Part shown: positions 1-8,871 of the stretch, in pieces
Numbering within the stretch: the first letter of the stretch is position 1
Layout of the letters: the number at the start of each line of letters is the position of its first letter
Assembly (NCBI GenBank): GCA_015066565.1
Contig: SVOB01000001.1
Coordinates: forward strand, 930,001 to 994,000
Source of the DNA: Oscillospiraceae bacterium
GTDB taxonomy: Bacteria; Bacillota; Clostridia; Oscillospirales; Acutalibacteraceae
Direction: 5' to 3'
DNA: 64,000 nucleotides
The notes under the pieces: generated by a model
Seen by the model: the letters and a program-made list of their open reading frames with translations, nothing else
Database searches by the model: none
Told to the model about the DNA's origin: nothing
Translations under genes and position numbers: made by a program

Positions 1-1
1 A

Positions 2-1144
2 TCAGAATTTTTTAACAAGCTCTCTTGCAAGAGAGTCAATTTCCATAACGTCGTCGTATGTGTAATCTTCATACGTCGGTATTTTTTCAAGCACCGAAGC
101 GCTTCTTTCGTAAATATCGAGAAAACCGATTTTTCCCTCGCGGAACATTTTGTTCGCCTGCTCGTTAGCGGAATTAACCGCCGCAGGAAAAAGCCCGCCC
201 ATTGTGATTGCCTTTCGGCAGAGATTAATACACTTGAAGGTGTCATAATCAGGCTCAAAGAATGTAAGCGAGCCGCATTTCGCAAGGTTAAGCTCGCCTA
301 CGGGCGACGGGAACCTGTCGGGATAAGTCAGCGCGTACTGAATAGGTATTCTCATATCGGGAAGTCCGAGCTGAGCGAGCACCGAATTATCGTCAAACTC
401 GATAAGAGAATGGACAATGCTCTCTCTGTGAACAACAATGTCAATGTCCTCGGGCTTCATTTTAAAAAGCCATACCGCCTCGATAAGCTCAAGCCCCTTA
501 TTCATCATTGTAGCAGAGTCGATGGTTATTTTTGCACCCATTGACCAGTTCGGGTGTTTAAGGGCGTTTTCAACGGTAACGTTTTTAAGCTCGTCAATAG
601 TTTTCCCGAAAAACGGGCCGCCCGACGCGGTAAGAATAAGTTTTTTCAGCTGTTTTTTATCGTAACAGCCCTGAAGGCACTGAAAAATCGCCGAATGCTC
701 ACTGTCAACGGGTAAAATATCAACGCCGTATTTTTCGGCGTTCTCATAAACGAGCTTTCCGCCCGCTACAAGCGTTTCCTTATTGGCGAGCGCTATTTTC
801 TTTTTCGCTTCAATTGCCGCAAGAGTCGGTTTAAGTCCCGCCATACCGACAACGGAATTGAGGACCGTGTCGCAGGTTTCTTCCCTTGCGCACTCGCAGA
901 CGCCGTCAAGCCCCGAAAGCACCTTTACCGACATATCGGCAAGCTTTATTTTTAAATCTGCCGCCGCCTTTTCGTCAACGAGCGCCGCCATTTTCGGCTT
1001 GAATTCACGCGCCTGTTTTTCAATTAAATCAACATTGGAAAAAGCCGCAAGAGCAGAGATGCGGTAATCCCTTTTTCTTGCGACATCAAGACTTTGAGTT
1101 CCTATTGAGCCTGTTGAGCCCAAAATCGAAAGCACCTTCGTCAT
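2..1144 (-). CDS. dxr: 1-deoxy-D-xylulose 5-phosphate reductoisomerase
   Basis: This cytosolic enzyme converts DXP to 2-C-methyl-D-erythritol 4-phosphate, the committed step of the MEP isoprenoid pathway, using NADPH and a divalent metal. The 380 residues are the usual family length. The N-terminal LGSTGSIGTQSLDV is the dinucleotide-binding motif. VDSEHSAIFQCLQG and SATMMNKGLELIEA are the metal and substrate regions. The stop codon lies two bases inside the window, so the gene is complete. Its ATG overlaps the cdsA stop by four bases (ATGA), so it is the last visible gene of the pyrH-frr-uppS-cdsA-dxr operon. Confidence 0.97.
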   Translation of the reverse strand: MTKVLSILGSTGSIGTQSLDVARKRDYRISALAAFSNVDLIEKQAREFKPKMAALVDEKAAADLKIKLADMSVKVLSGLDGVCECAREETCDTVLNSVVGMAGLKPTLAAIEAKKKIALANKETLVAGGKLVYENAEKYGVDILPVDSEHSAIFQCLQGCYDKKQLKKLILTASGGPFFGKTIDELKNVTVENALKHPNWSMGAKITIDSATMMNKGLELIEAVWLFKMKPEDIDIVVHRESIVHSLIEFDDNSVLAQLGLPDMRIPIQYALTYPDRFPSPVGELNLAKCGSLTFFEPDYDTFKCINLCRKAITMGGLFPAAVNSANEQANKMFREGKIGFLDIYERSASVLEKIPTYEDYTYDDVMEIDSLARELVKKF

Positions 1145-2010
1145 GATAAAATTCCCCTGTAAATAACAATTATTGCGTTAAGAGCCGCAATTACAAATAA
1201 ACCCGAGTCGAACCTGTCCATAACTCCGCCGTGACCGGGAACAACGTTTCCGAAATCCTTTACGTTGAAATTGCGCTTGATAACCGAAGCCGAAAGGTCG
1301 CCGACCATACTGATAAGCGCAAGAAGAAGCGAAATTATAATAACCTCAATGTAATTCATATTATGCTTTTCAAAGAAGAAATTATCATAAACCGCAAAAA
1401 GAATTACACAGCTGAGAACTCCGCCGACAATTCCGCCTATGGCGCCCTCAACGGTTTTTTTCGGGCTGATATTCGGGCACATCTTATGCTTTCCGATAAG
1501 ACTCCCCGTGAAATACGCAAAGGTGTCGGTAAGCCACGCCGCAAGAAGCGCAAAAAGGATGAAAAATCTTCCGTAATGCTTATCGTAAACGTCTGGGTAG
1601 GTTACCCACATATCCCTCAGCCTGAAGAGCGAAGCAAAAGCGTAGGGTACAAGCACGCTTGAAACGATAACGGACGCAACCTCTTCAAACTTGGTTTCCT
1701 CATATTTCGCAAGCATAAGTCCCATAAGAAGAATTATGTAAAACACAAGAAAAGCTACGGGTGAAAACTTAATATTAAGTAAACTGTTTATTTCCTCGGC
1801 ATATTCATAATAAGCCGGAATAATCGCCGCTACGCAAACACTGATATAGTAAATCGGCTTGTTCTTAAGACCTATGCACTTGTTCAACTCAAAGCACGCT
1901 GTTGCCGAAAGAGCCGCAACCGTAATAACCATAGCGGGCGTATAGCAAAAGACGATAATTGTAATGCCGAACAAAGCGGCAAGTATTCCGAAAACTGTTC
2001 TTTTTAACAT
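1141..2010 (-). CDS. cdsA: Phosphatidate cytidylyltransferase
   Basis: This integral membrane enzyme makes CDP-diacylglycerol from CTP and phosphatidic acid for phospholipid synthesis. It has about seven or eight hydrophobic segments. The C-terminal family signature is visible: SVIKRNFNVKDF followed by PGHGGVMDRFDS. I place the start at the ATG at 2010 (MLKRTVFG), 14 bases after the uppS stop and behind a GAGG motif. The longer frame starting at 2058 would run into uppS without a convincing ribosome site. It is cotranscribed with uppS upstream and dxr downstream, the common Firmicutes order. Confidence 0.95.
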   Translation of the reverse strand: MLKRTVFGILAALFGITIIVFCYTPAMVITVAALSATACFELNKCIGLKNKPIYYISVCVAAIIPAYYEYAEEINSLLNIKFSPVAFLVFYIILLMGLMLAKYEETKFEEVASVIVSSVLVPYAFASLFRLRDMWVTYPDVYDKHYGRFFILFALLAAWLTDTFAYFTGSLIGKHKMCPNISPKKTVEGAIGGIVGGVLSCVILFAVYDNFFFEKHNMNYIEVIIISLLLALISMVGDLSASVIKRNFNVKDFGNVVPGHGGVMDRFDSGLFVIAALNAIIVIYRGILS

Positions 2011-2023
2011 AATAAAACTAACC

Positions 2024-2758
2024 TCACACGCCGCCGAAACGACGGTTCCTTTTTTCAAATTCTCTCAACGCCTCGTTGAGATCCTCTTTCGAGAAATCCG
2101 GCCAGAGCACGTTTGACGACCAGAACTCGGCATAAGCCGCCTGCCAGAGCAGGAAATTCGAGAGCCTGTGCTCGCCGCTCGGTCGGATAATAAGGTCGGG
2201 GTCGGGCTGACCGGCGGTATAGAGATGCTCTGAAACCGTTTCCTCGGTAATATCGTCGGGCGAAAGCTTACCCGCCTTAACGAGCTTTGCGATTTCCTTT
2301 GTTGAATTCGTAATCTCCTGACGGCTTCCGTAGTTAATGGCGATATTTACAATAACCTTATGCTGTTTTCCGCTGACGCGCTCAATTTTATTCATAAGCG
2401 CGCGCATATCAAGAGGCAGGTTGCTTCTGTCTCCGAGGAAGGTCATATGAATACCCTTTTCCTCGTTTTCAGCCTTGCGTTCGTCAGCCTCTTTAAGATA
2501 TTCCCTGAAAAGCTCCATAATAGCGTTGACCTCTTCCTTGGGTCTGCGCCAGTTTTCAGTTGAAAAGGCATAAAAGGTCATACACTTAATGCCTATGTCA
2601 GCGGCATATTCGCCTATAACCCTGAAGGTTTTTGCGCCTTCGATATGGCCCTTGTAACGGGGCAGGCCACGCTGTTGCGCCCACCTTCCGTTACCGTCCA
2701 TAATAAAGCCTATATGCTCGGGCAATACGTCAAATTTAGGTAAACTGTTATCTTCCAT
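2024..2758 (-). CDS. uppS: Isoprenyl transferase (undecaprenyl diphosphate synthase)
   Basis: This is a cis-prenyltransferase that makes undecaprenyl diphosphate, the lipid carrier for peptidoglycan and wall polymers. The catalytic Asp region MDGNGRWAQQRGLPR lies near residue 20. Conserved FYAFSTENWRRP and RPSGEHRLSNFLLWQ follow, with the last holding the IPP-binding arginines. The 244 residues match the family. The gene starts four bases after the frr stop, consistent with translational coupling inside the operon. Confidence 0.96.
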   Translation of the reverse strand: MEDNSLPKFDVLPEHIGFIMDGNGRWAQQRGLPRYKGHIEGAKTFRVIGEYAADIGIKCMTFYAFSTENWRRPKEEVNAIMELFREYLKEADERKAENEEKGIHMTFLGDRSNLPLDMRALMNKIERVSGKQHKVIVNIAINYGSRQEITNSTKEIAKLVKAGKLSPDDITEETVSEHLYTAGQPDPDLIIRPSGEHRLSNFLLWQAAYAEFWSSNVLWPDFSKEDLNEALREFEKRNRRFGGV

Positions 2759-2762
2759 AGCG

Positions 2763-3317
2763 TCAGATTTCCATTATTTCCTTTTTCTTTTCGTCGCTCG
2801 ACTCGTCAATAAGCTTTGTGAACTTATCCGTAATCTTCTGAACCTTTTCCTTGCCTTCCTTAAGGTCGTCCTCGGTAATTTCGGAGTCCTTCTTCATCTT
2901 TTCAAGCTTGTCGATGGCGTCGCGTCTGATATTTCTTACGGAAACCTTAGCTTCCTCTCCGTATTTCGCAACGTCTTTTGTAAGCATAATTCTTCTCTCC
3001 TCGGTAAGAGGCGGGAAGGTAAGGCGGATAACTCTGCCGTCATTCTGCGGATTAATTCCGAGGTCAGAGGACTGAATAGCCTTCATAATCGGGTTAAGAG
3101 TTGAGGCGTCCCACGGCTGAATTGTAAGAATTCTCGCCTCGGCAACCGAAACGGCAGCCATCTGGTTAATGGGAGTGGGAACGCCGTAGTAGTCAACCAT
3201 AATTTTATCAAGCACGGAAGCCGTAGCTCTGCCCGCTCTCATTGAGCCGTACTCGTGATTGAGAGCATCGAGTGTTTTCTGCATTTTTTCTTCGGTAAAA
3301 TCAAAAACTGCTTTCAT
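2763..3317 (-). CDS. frr: Ribosome recycling factor
   Basis: This factor splits post-termination ribosomes together with EF-G. The full-length 184-residue protein shows MRAGRATASVLDKI and the C-terminal helical hairpin with SVRNIRRDAIDKLEKMKKD, both typical of RRF. It follows pyrH by 17 bases and precedes uppS by four, as in many Firmicutes operons. Confidence 0.97.
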   Translation of the reverse strand: MKAVFDFTEEKMQKTLDALNHEYGSMRAGRATASVLDKIMVDYYGVPTPINQMAAVSVAEARILTIQPWDASTLNPIMKAIQSSDLGINPQNDGRVIRLTFPPLTEERRIMLTKDVAKYGEEAKVSVRNIRRDAIDKLEKMKKDSEITEDDLKEGKEKVQKITDKFTKLIDESSDEKKKEIMEI

Positions 3318-3334
3318 AATAATTCTCCTTAAAA

Positions 3335-4039
3335 TTATTTAACGATTGTGCCGATTTTCTTTCCGCATACTGCGTCAACAATATTCTGCGGATTATTGAG
3401 ATTGAACACCAGAATAGCGATTCCGTTGTCTCTGCAAAGCGAAGCGGCGGTGCTGTCCATAACCGCAAGTCCCTTTGAAAGAACCTCGTTATGAGTAAGC
3501 TCGTCATATTTTACCGCGTCGCTGAACTTATTGGGGTCTTTATCGTAAACGCCGTCGACGTTTGTCGCCTTGAAGATAATGTCAGCGTCGATTTCAGCCG
3601 CCCTGAGAGCCGCTGCGGTATCGGTTGTAAAGAACGGGTTGCCCGTTCCGCAGCCGAAGATAACCACCCTGCCCTTTTCAAAATGGCGCGTTGCTTTATT
3701 CCTGATATAAGGCTCGGCAATCGAGCGCATTTCAATAGCGGTCTGAACTCTTACGGGAACGCCCATCTGCTCAAGCGAGTCGCAAAGCGCAAGCGAGTTC
3801 ATAACAGTTGCGAGCATACCCATATGGTCAGCCCTTGTTCTGTCCATCTTGCCCGAGCTTCTTCCCCTCCAGAAGTTGCCGCCGCCGACAACAATACCGA
3901 CCTGAACGCCAAGCTCGGTTACCTGCTTTACGGCAGAGCAGATGCTGTCAACGGTATTGAAATCAATACCCTTTTTCTCGTCACCGGCAAGCACCTCGCC
4001 GCTGAGCTTTAATAATATTCTTTTGTAAACGGGAGCCAT
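3335..4039 (-). CDS. pyrH: UMP kinase
   Basis: This bacterial UMP kinase of the amino acid kinase fold phosphorylates UMP to UDP. It opens with [13 protein letters not shown] and contains [12 protein letters not shown]-type and [20 protein letters not shown] motifs. The ATG at 4039 is chosen because GGAGGA lies seven bases upstream and the product (234 residues, [10 protein letters not shown]) then has normal length. The upstream extension has no ribosome site. It is the first gene of the operon, behind the promoter at 4083-4111. Confidence 0.96.
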   Translation of the reverse strand: MAPVYKRILLKLSGEVLAGDEKKGIDFNTVDSICSAVKQVTELGVQVGIVVGGGNFWRGRSSGKMDRTRADHMGMLATVMNSLALCDSLEQMGVPVRVQTAIEMRSIAEPYIRNKATRHFEKGRVVIFGCGTGNPFFTTDTAAALRAAEIDADIIFKATNVDGVYDKDPNKFSDAVKYDELTHNEVLSKGLAVMDSTAASLCRDNGIAILVFNLNNPQNIVDAVCGKKIGTIVK

Positions 4040-4082
4040 TTTTAATTCCTCCAAACATAATTTTCCATTATGAATATATTTT

Positions 4083-4111
4083 ATAATATTTATATCTATA
4101 TGTAAAGACAA
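4083..4111 (-). promoter_or_regulatory. Sigma-A type promoter for pyrH operon
   Basis: On the minus strand TTGTCT (4106-4111), a 17-base spacer and TATTAT (4083-4088) lie about 45 bases upstream of the pyrH ATG. It diverges from the promoter of the sugar kinase gene. Confidence 0.55.
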
Positions 4112-4124
4112 TTTTGATTTAATG

Positions 4125-4153
4125 TTGACTATTGATTGTAAAAATTTTATAAT
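4125..4153 (+). promoter_or_regulatory. Sigma-A type promoter for the NahK-like kinase
   Basis: TTGACT (4125-4130), a 17-base spacer and TATAAT (4148-4153). The inferred transcript begins about 25 bases before the start codon, leaving room for the GGGGAGGA ribosome site. Confidence 0.7.
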
Positions 4154-4185
4154 AATTTTTGTTGAAAATGAGGGGAGGAAAAATT

Positions 4186-5280
4186 ATGAACGAGGAACTC
4201 ACGGGAATTATAAATTCCTTCGATATTCCCGGCGAACCAGTCAGCTTTGACGCCATTACGGACGGTCACATCAACCGCACATACAAGGTCGAAGTTGAAA
4301 CGGAAAACGGAAGTGAATTTTTCCTTGTACAGAGAATAAACACCTTTGTTTTCAAGAATCCCGACGAGCTTATGGAAAATATCGTCAACGTAACCGGTTT
4401 TCTGAAAGAAAAAATCCGTAAAAACGGCGGCGACGAAAACAGGGAAACGCTGACCGTAATAAAGACAAAGGACGGCAGAAACTATTTTAAAACCGATAAA
4501 AACGACTGTTGGCGTGTCTATTCCTTTGTCAGAGACACCTATGCTTTAAACAGTATTGACAACCCCGAAATCTTTTATGAAACGGGAAGGGCTTTCGGCA
4601 TTTTTCAGCGACTTCTTTCGGATTATCCTATTGATTCGCTTTTTGAAACCATTCCCGATTTTCACAACACCGAAAAAAGATATGAAAGCCTTGAAAAAGC
4701 AATAAAAAACAACAGGGCGAACCGCGTCGGCGAGGTGGAAAAGGAAATTGAATTTATAAGGCAGAGGAAAGACGACGCGCGTCTTTTCACAGACCTTTTA
4801 AGAAAAAAAGAGTTACCCGTACGGGTAACTCATAATGACACGAAGCTCAACAATATTCTTTTTGACAAAAAGACCGACAAGGGCATCTGCGTAATTGACC
4901 TTGACACCGTTATGCCCGGCCTTTCACTTTACGATTTCGGCGACTGTATCCGTTACGGCGCTTCAACGGCGAAGGAGGATGAAAAGGATTTGTCGCGCGT
5001 TTCAATTGACCTTGATTTGTTTGAAGCCTACTCGAAAGGCTATCTTGAAGCTGCGGGGCAATCCCTTACGGAAAAGGAAAAATCGCTTCTTGCCGTTTCG
5101 GTAAAGATAATGACGCTTGAGCTTGCAATCCGTTTTCTTGAGGACTATCTCAACGGCGACGAATATTTTAATATAAATTATCCCGACCACAATTTAGCGA
5201 GGACAAGAACTCAGATAAAACTGGTCGCGGATATAGAAAAAAAGCTTCCTCAGATGGAAAAAATCATTAACAGTCTTTAA
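4186..5280 (+). CDS. Phosphotransferase family sugar kinase, NahK-like
   Basis: This 364-residue protein has the aminoglycoside/choline kinase fold. Its N-terminal DGHINRTYKV, LVQRIN and FKNPDELMENI resemble bifidobacterial N-acetylhexosamine 1-kinase. The Brenner-type motif is VTHNDTKLNNILFD and the metal-binding segment is VIDLDTVMPG. It probably phosphorylates the anomeric position of an N-acetylhexosamine or related sugar, but the substrate is inferred from similarity only. The ATG at 4186 is chosen over an upstream TTG because GGGGAGGA precedes it. It stands alone, convergent with the GH31 gene across a shared terminator. Confidence 0.75.
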   Translation: MNEELTGIINSFDIPGEPVSFDAITDGHINRTYKVEVETENGSEFFLVQRINTFVFKNPDELMENIVNVTGFLKEKIRKNGGDENRETLTVIKTKDGRNYFKTDKNDCWRVYSFVRDTYALNSIDNPEIFYETGRAFGIFQRLLSDYPIDSLFETIPDFHNTEKRYESLEKAIKNNRANRVGEVEKEIEFIRQRKDDARLFTDLLRKKELPVRVTHNDTKLNNILFDKKTDKGICVIDLDTVMPGLSLYDFGDCIRYGASTAKEDEKDLSRVSIDLDLFEAYSKGYLEAAGQSLTEKEKSLLAVSVKIMTLELAIRFLEDYLNGDEYFNINYPDHNLARTRTQIKLVADIEKKLPQMEKIINSL

Positions 5281-5291
5281 TAAAAGAATAA

Positions 5292-5333
5292 GGCGGCGTA
5301 ACGCTTAATAAGCGCTACGCCGCCGCTTTTTTA
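5292..5333. terminator. Bidirectional rho-independent terminator
   Basis: A GGCGGCGTA...TACGCCGCC stem extends inward with one mismatch and is followed by a T-run on the plus strand and A/T-rich sequence on the other. It sits between convergent genes ending at 5280 and 5336. Confidence 0.85.
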
Positions 5334-5335
5334 TT

Positions 5336-7627
5336 CTATATTCTTTCTTCAATAAGAAGCTTAAGCTCCTCGGGCATTGACGAGCTCTTAAGCTTTTCAC
5401 GGATTTCTTCGGGCTTTGTCAGCTTGTTGAACGGCATAAAAACAGCGTTCTTTTTCATCGTTCCGCCCTGCCAGCGTGAAAACGCCCAGATAACCTCGTC
5501 TCTCGGCTCGTTCTTCTCTTTTCTCTTAACGTTTTCAAGGGTGAGAGTTTTCGGCGAAGAAACGGAAAGGTCATTGAATTCAAGGACAGCTTCGCTACCG
5601 TCGGAATTTACAAGGTCTTTGAATTTAACAACGTAATTTCTCTTTTCGGGAAGCACCGAAAGGTCGCCCTCGGCAGCGTTTACGGTAAACGAAACCGAGC
5701 CGTTTTCATATTTCATTTCAAAGCGTGTTTTGGCGTTGTGATCCTTATAGTCAACCTTTGAGTCATCCTCGTAAAGAGTAAATTCGCCGTTGCCTGAAAA
5801 CGCCCAGATTTCAAGGTTTTCGGGGTTATCCGTCCTGTTGCCCTTATCAGCCGAAAGGGGTATAATTGCGCCCTCCTTTGCGAGAACCGGAATGGTGTCC
5901 ATATCCCTGAAAAGCGTTATGTTTCTGTCGCCTTCATAAGCCTGACAGGTGAAAATATCAACCCATCTGCCCTTGGGAAGCCACGCTTCAACCGAGCCCA
6001 TATTAATGCTCTTAATCTGCTTTTTAGTAATCGGACATACAAGAAGCTCTGTTCCGAACATATACTCGTTTTTATATTTATATGCGCTCTCGTTTTCGGG
6101 ATAGGAATAATACAAGGGTTCGCAAATCGCCTCGCCGCTTTCGTGGGTGCGGTAATCCATTGTGAAAAGATACGGAATAAGAGCGTGTCTGAAACGAAGC
6201 CATCTTTCAGAGTATTCATGAATATCCGAGCGATACTTCCACGGCTCCTTACCGAGAACCTCAATTGCGGTTGAATGAAGCCTCATAATAGGTGAAAAGA
6301 CTCCGAACTGAATCCAACGAAGATAAAGCTCGTCGTCACGGTAGCCGAAATGGTGGCCGCCGATATCGTGGCTCCACCACGAATAAGCCGCGTTCGCCGC
6401 CGTAACCGTAAAGTAAGGCTGGAAGTCAAACACCTTGTGGTTTATCGCCGTGTCGCCCGAAAAGCCGAGAGGATATCTGTGAGAGCCGAGACCTGCGTAA
6501 CGGGAGAGTATCAAAGGCATTCTGCCGTCCTCGGCATTATCGAGAAAATGATAATGGTTAAGGGCGTTAAGCGGGTCAAGTCCGTCGACGTCGCTCTCAG
6601 TTCCCTGTTGCCAGTCAATCCACCAGAAATCAACGCCCTCTCTTTCATAGGGCTTATGAAGAACGTCAAAATAAGCGTTCCAGTGGTCGTCGTTTCCGCA
6701 TTTGAACTCAACCGTCTGCTTGCTCGCAGGGTCAATTCCCACTGCTTTCGCCATCTCTTCATACATATCCTCGTAGCAGTGAACTCCGTCGGCGGGGTGA
6801 AGGTTGAGGGTGATATGGAGATTTCTCTCCTTAAGCTCTCTTAAAAACTGTCTGTAATCGGGGAAAAGCTCGCTGTTCCACGAATAACCCGTCCAGCCGC
6901 TGTAATCAACGCCGAACTGTTCCTTTAAATTCTTTACCCAGTGCCAGTCCATATCGACCGTGGCAACGGTTATCGGCACCTTTTCCTCGGCGAACTTATC
7001 CATAAGCGAAAGATATTCGTTCTGGGTATATGCGTGGTAACGGCTCCACCAGACGCCGAGGGCAAACCTCGGGATAAGGGGAACGAAGGAGCTGATGCGG
7101 TAAAACTCTCTTATTGTTTCCCTGTAATCCTTTCCGTAGGCGAAAGCGTAATAGTCGGTGGAATTCTTCTGCCTCTTTATAAAATGGCCCGTTTCGTCAA
7201 GCAATACCGACTTGCTGTCGTCAAGAAGATATGCTCCGCCGTCAGTTATAAGACCGTCGTTGAGCTTTACCGCGCCGAAGGTGCCGTCAAGAGTACGGCG
7301 GGTACCTTTAAGATTTTTTTGCTTTGAGAAGATTTCGGTTTTCCCCGTGTCCTTAAAAACAACGCTATAGGGCTTAAACTGTTTGATAAGGAAAATTCTG
7401 TCCTCGGTTTCAACGATAACCTCACCGTTAACTTTTGTAACATTCATTTTCCCCGCATCAAAGCGCCTGTTAAACACGGTAAAAGACGCAAGGTCAGTTG
7501 TCAGGTCAGCCTGCTCAACCCTTATGAGCTTTGAAGAAAGCAAGGTAATTCTTACCCCGTATCCGATAAAAATCTGACTTTCATCCGCTTTTGCGTCGGT
7601 TTTTGCAATAAGTGAATCCTTTAACAT
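5336..7627 (-). CDS. Glycoside hydrolase family 31 (alpha-glucosidase type)
   Basis: This 763-residue retaining alpha-glycosidase has no signal peptide, so it probably acts in the cytoplasm. An N-terminal beta-sandwich is followed by the (beta/alpha)8 barrel. The nucleophile region is DFWWIDWQQG and the acid/base region is LGFSGDTAINH; both are GH31 landmarks, as are WWSHDIGGHH and FSPIMRLHS. The family cleaves alpha-glucosides, alpha-xylosides and related sugars; I cannot assign the substrate. Its ATG has AAGGAGTGATAAA upstream and lies four bases after the FkbM gene, so the two form an operon. Confidence 0.9.
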   Translation of the reverse strand: MLKDSLIAKTDAKADESQIFIGYGVRITLLSSKLIRVEQADLTTDLASFTVFNRRFDAGKMNVTKVNGEVIVETEDRIFLIKQFKPYSVVFKDTGKTEIFSKQKNLKGTRRTLDGTFGAVKLNDGLITDGGAYLLDDSKSVLLDETGHFIKRQKNSTDYYAFAYGKDYRETIREFYRISSFVPLIPRFALGVWWSRYHAYTQNEYLSLMDKFAEEKVPITVATVDMDWHWVKNLKEQFGVDYSGWTGYSWNSELFPDYRQFLRELKERNLHITLNLHPADGVHCYEDMYEEMAKAVGIDPASKQTVEFKCGNDDHWNAYFDVLHKPYEREGVDFWWIDWQQGTESDVDGLDPLNALNHYHFLDNAEDGRMPLILSRYAGLGSHRYPLGFSGDTAINHKVFDFQPYFTVTAANAAYSWWSHDIGGHHFGYRDDELYLRWIQFGVFSPIMRLHSTAIEVLGKEPWKYRSDIHEYSERWLRFRHALIPYLFTMDYRTHESGEAICEPLYYSYPENESAYKYKNEYMFGTELLVCPITKKQIKSINMGSVEAWLPKGRWVDIFTCQAYEGDRNITLFRDMDTIPVLAKEGAIIPLSADKGNRTDNPENLEIWAFSGNGEFTLYEDDSKVDYKDHNAKTRFEMKYENGSVSFTVNAAEGDLSVLPEKRNYVVKFKDLVNSDGSEAVLEFNDLSVSSPKTLTLENVKRKEKNEPRDEVIWAFSRWQGGTMKKNAVFMPFNKLTKPEEIREKLKSSSMPEELKLLIEERI

Positions 7628-7631
7628 TTTA

Positions 7632-8666
7632 TCACTCCTTCGGTAAAGCTATAATGTCCGTATCCCAGTCGGGAAGCGACGGCTCATGTCTTAAATAAAA
7701 CGTGTATTTATCGCTTATTTTATTAATCAGAAGAGGAAAATTGAAGATATCCCCGCTTCTGTGATAGGCTGCAATTTTCATTTTAGGAAGGTACTTTGTT
7801 ATCGTTTTTTCTGCGCCGATTATCGCCTTTTCCTCGTTGCCCTCAACGTCAAATTTAATATACGTCGCCCTTTTTCCGCCGAGAATTGAATCGACGCTTC
7901 TCTGTTGAATTATTTTACCCGTTTCTGAGACTGCCGAGCCTCTTCCCCTGTTGTCCGAGATAAGCGCTTCGCCGTCGCTTTCGGCAATAACACAGTTAAA
8001 ATAATTAACATTATTAATGCTTTCAGTATTCTTTTTCAGCTTTTCAAAGCTCTTTTTATCGGGCTCAACGGCATAGACAGCTTCAAGCGAACACAGGTTA
8101 TTCACCTCGAGAACGGTGTCGCCTCTGTATGCGCCGAGGTCAACGAATATTTCGTTTTCAAGCTTAAGCAGTTTATAGTTTTCTTCTCTTTCTGTTTCAA
8201 TTTCAAAAAGCCTGTTTATATTTCCGCTTAACCTGTATTCAATTATTCCGTCGTAAACCGCCCTTGACTTTTCGTCGGCGAAAAGAGAACGGGCATTTTT
8301 TATTCTTTCTTCGTTTCTTCCGTAAAAGTCTGAATTGAAAATCTCTTTTCCGTAAACGGGAACGCTCGGAGCCAGAAGGGTTATTTCTTCCGCCTTTTGT
8401 TTAATTGACTCAATTACCTCGGGAAGAGCCGAGCCGAAGCACAAAAGAGCCGTCATATCGGGGTGCTTTTTTCTCGCTTCGCTGTAACTCTCAACCGTAA
8501 AACCTCTGAAAAGCTGGTGACGCACAAAGCCGTCGGACGCAAAAACGCCCTTAACCTCAATACCCTGTCTGATACATTCGTCAAGAATTTTCTCAGCCCC
8601 GTTACCCATTCCGTAAAGGTAAACAGGGCGCGCTTCGCCTTTAAGCCTTTGCCATAAATCAATCAT
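7632..8666 (-). CDS. FkbM family methyltransferase
   Basis: This 344-residue protein has two parts. Residues 1-130 resemble a Rossmann-like segment (VYLYGMGNGAEKILD). The C-terminal half is an S-adenosylmethionine-dependent methyltransferase, with EIFVDLGAYRGDTVLE as motif I and FDVEGNEEKAIIGAEKTI as the FkbM signature. Such enzymes O-methylate sugars or secondary metabolites; the acceptor here is unknown. It lies four bases upstream of the GH31 gene, which hints at a shared glycan-related role. Ribosome site GGAGAAAGCAATG. Confidence 0.8.
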   Translation of the reverse strand: MIDLWQRLKGEARPVYLYGMGNGAEKILDECIRQGIEVKGVFASDGFVRHQLFRGFTVESYSEARKKHPDMTALLCFGSALPEVIESIKQKAEEITLLAPSVPVYGKEIFNSDFYGRNEERIKNARSLFADEKSRAVYDGIIEYRLSGNINRLFEIETEREENYKLLKLENEIFVDLGAYRGDTVLEVNNLCSLEAVYAVEPDKKSFEKLKKNTESINNVNYFNCVIAESDGEALISDNRGRGSAVSETGKIIQQRSVDSILGGKRATYIKFDVEGNEEKAIIGAEKTITKYLPKMKIAAYHRSGDIFNFPLLINKISDKYTFYLRHEPSLPDWDTDIIALPKE

Positions 8667-8694
8667 TGCTTTCTCCGTTTTTCTTGTTAGTTAC

Positions 8695-8723
8695 ATATTA
8701 CCAAAAGTATTCGGCGTTTTCAA
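8695..8723 (-). promoter_or_regulatory. Promoter for FkbM-GH31 operon
   Basis: Minus-strand TTGAAA (8718-8723), a 17-base spacer and TAATAT (8695-8700), ending about 28 bases before the FkbM start codon. Confidence 0.5.
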
Positions 8724-8810
8724 GTAAATAACTTAATAAGTCGACAAAAACCGACATTTTTATTTCGCAAAGCGACCTATTATTATTATTATAATTTAAC
8801 AATTTGTTCA

Positions 8811-8839
8811 TTGAATTATTTAAATAATTATGGTATTAT
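8811..8839 (+). promoter_or_regulatory. Extended -10 promoter for citrate synthase
   Basis: TTGAAT (8811-8816), a 17-base spacer and TATTAT (8834-8839), with an upstream TGG giving an extended -10. The surrounding sequence is very AT-rich. The start codon is about 33 bases downstream of the -10. Confidence 0.6.
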
Positions 8840-8871
8840 ATCAGTCCACTTCAGAAAAGGAGGGTAAAAGT

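Noticed and set aside
1231-1662. Long plus-strand reading frame opposite cdsA
   Set aside because: It is an antisense shadow of the cdsA coding sequence with no ribosome site or family similarity. The same holds for the other frames opposite GH31, mfd and pyrH.
2011-2058. Longer N-terminus of cdsA
   Set aside because: It would overlap uppS by 35 bases with no ribosome site; MLKRTVFG at 2010 fits the family start.
4159-4185. Upstream TTG start for the NahK-like kinase
   Set aside because: It lies just past the -10 with no ribosome site, while GGGGAGGA precedes the ATG at 4186.
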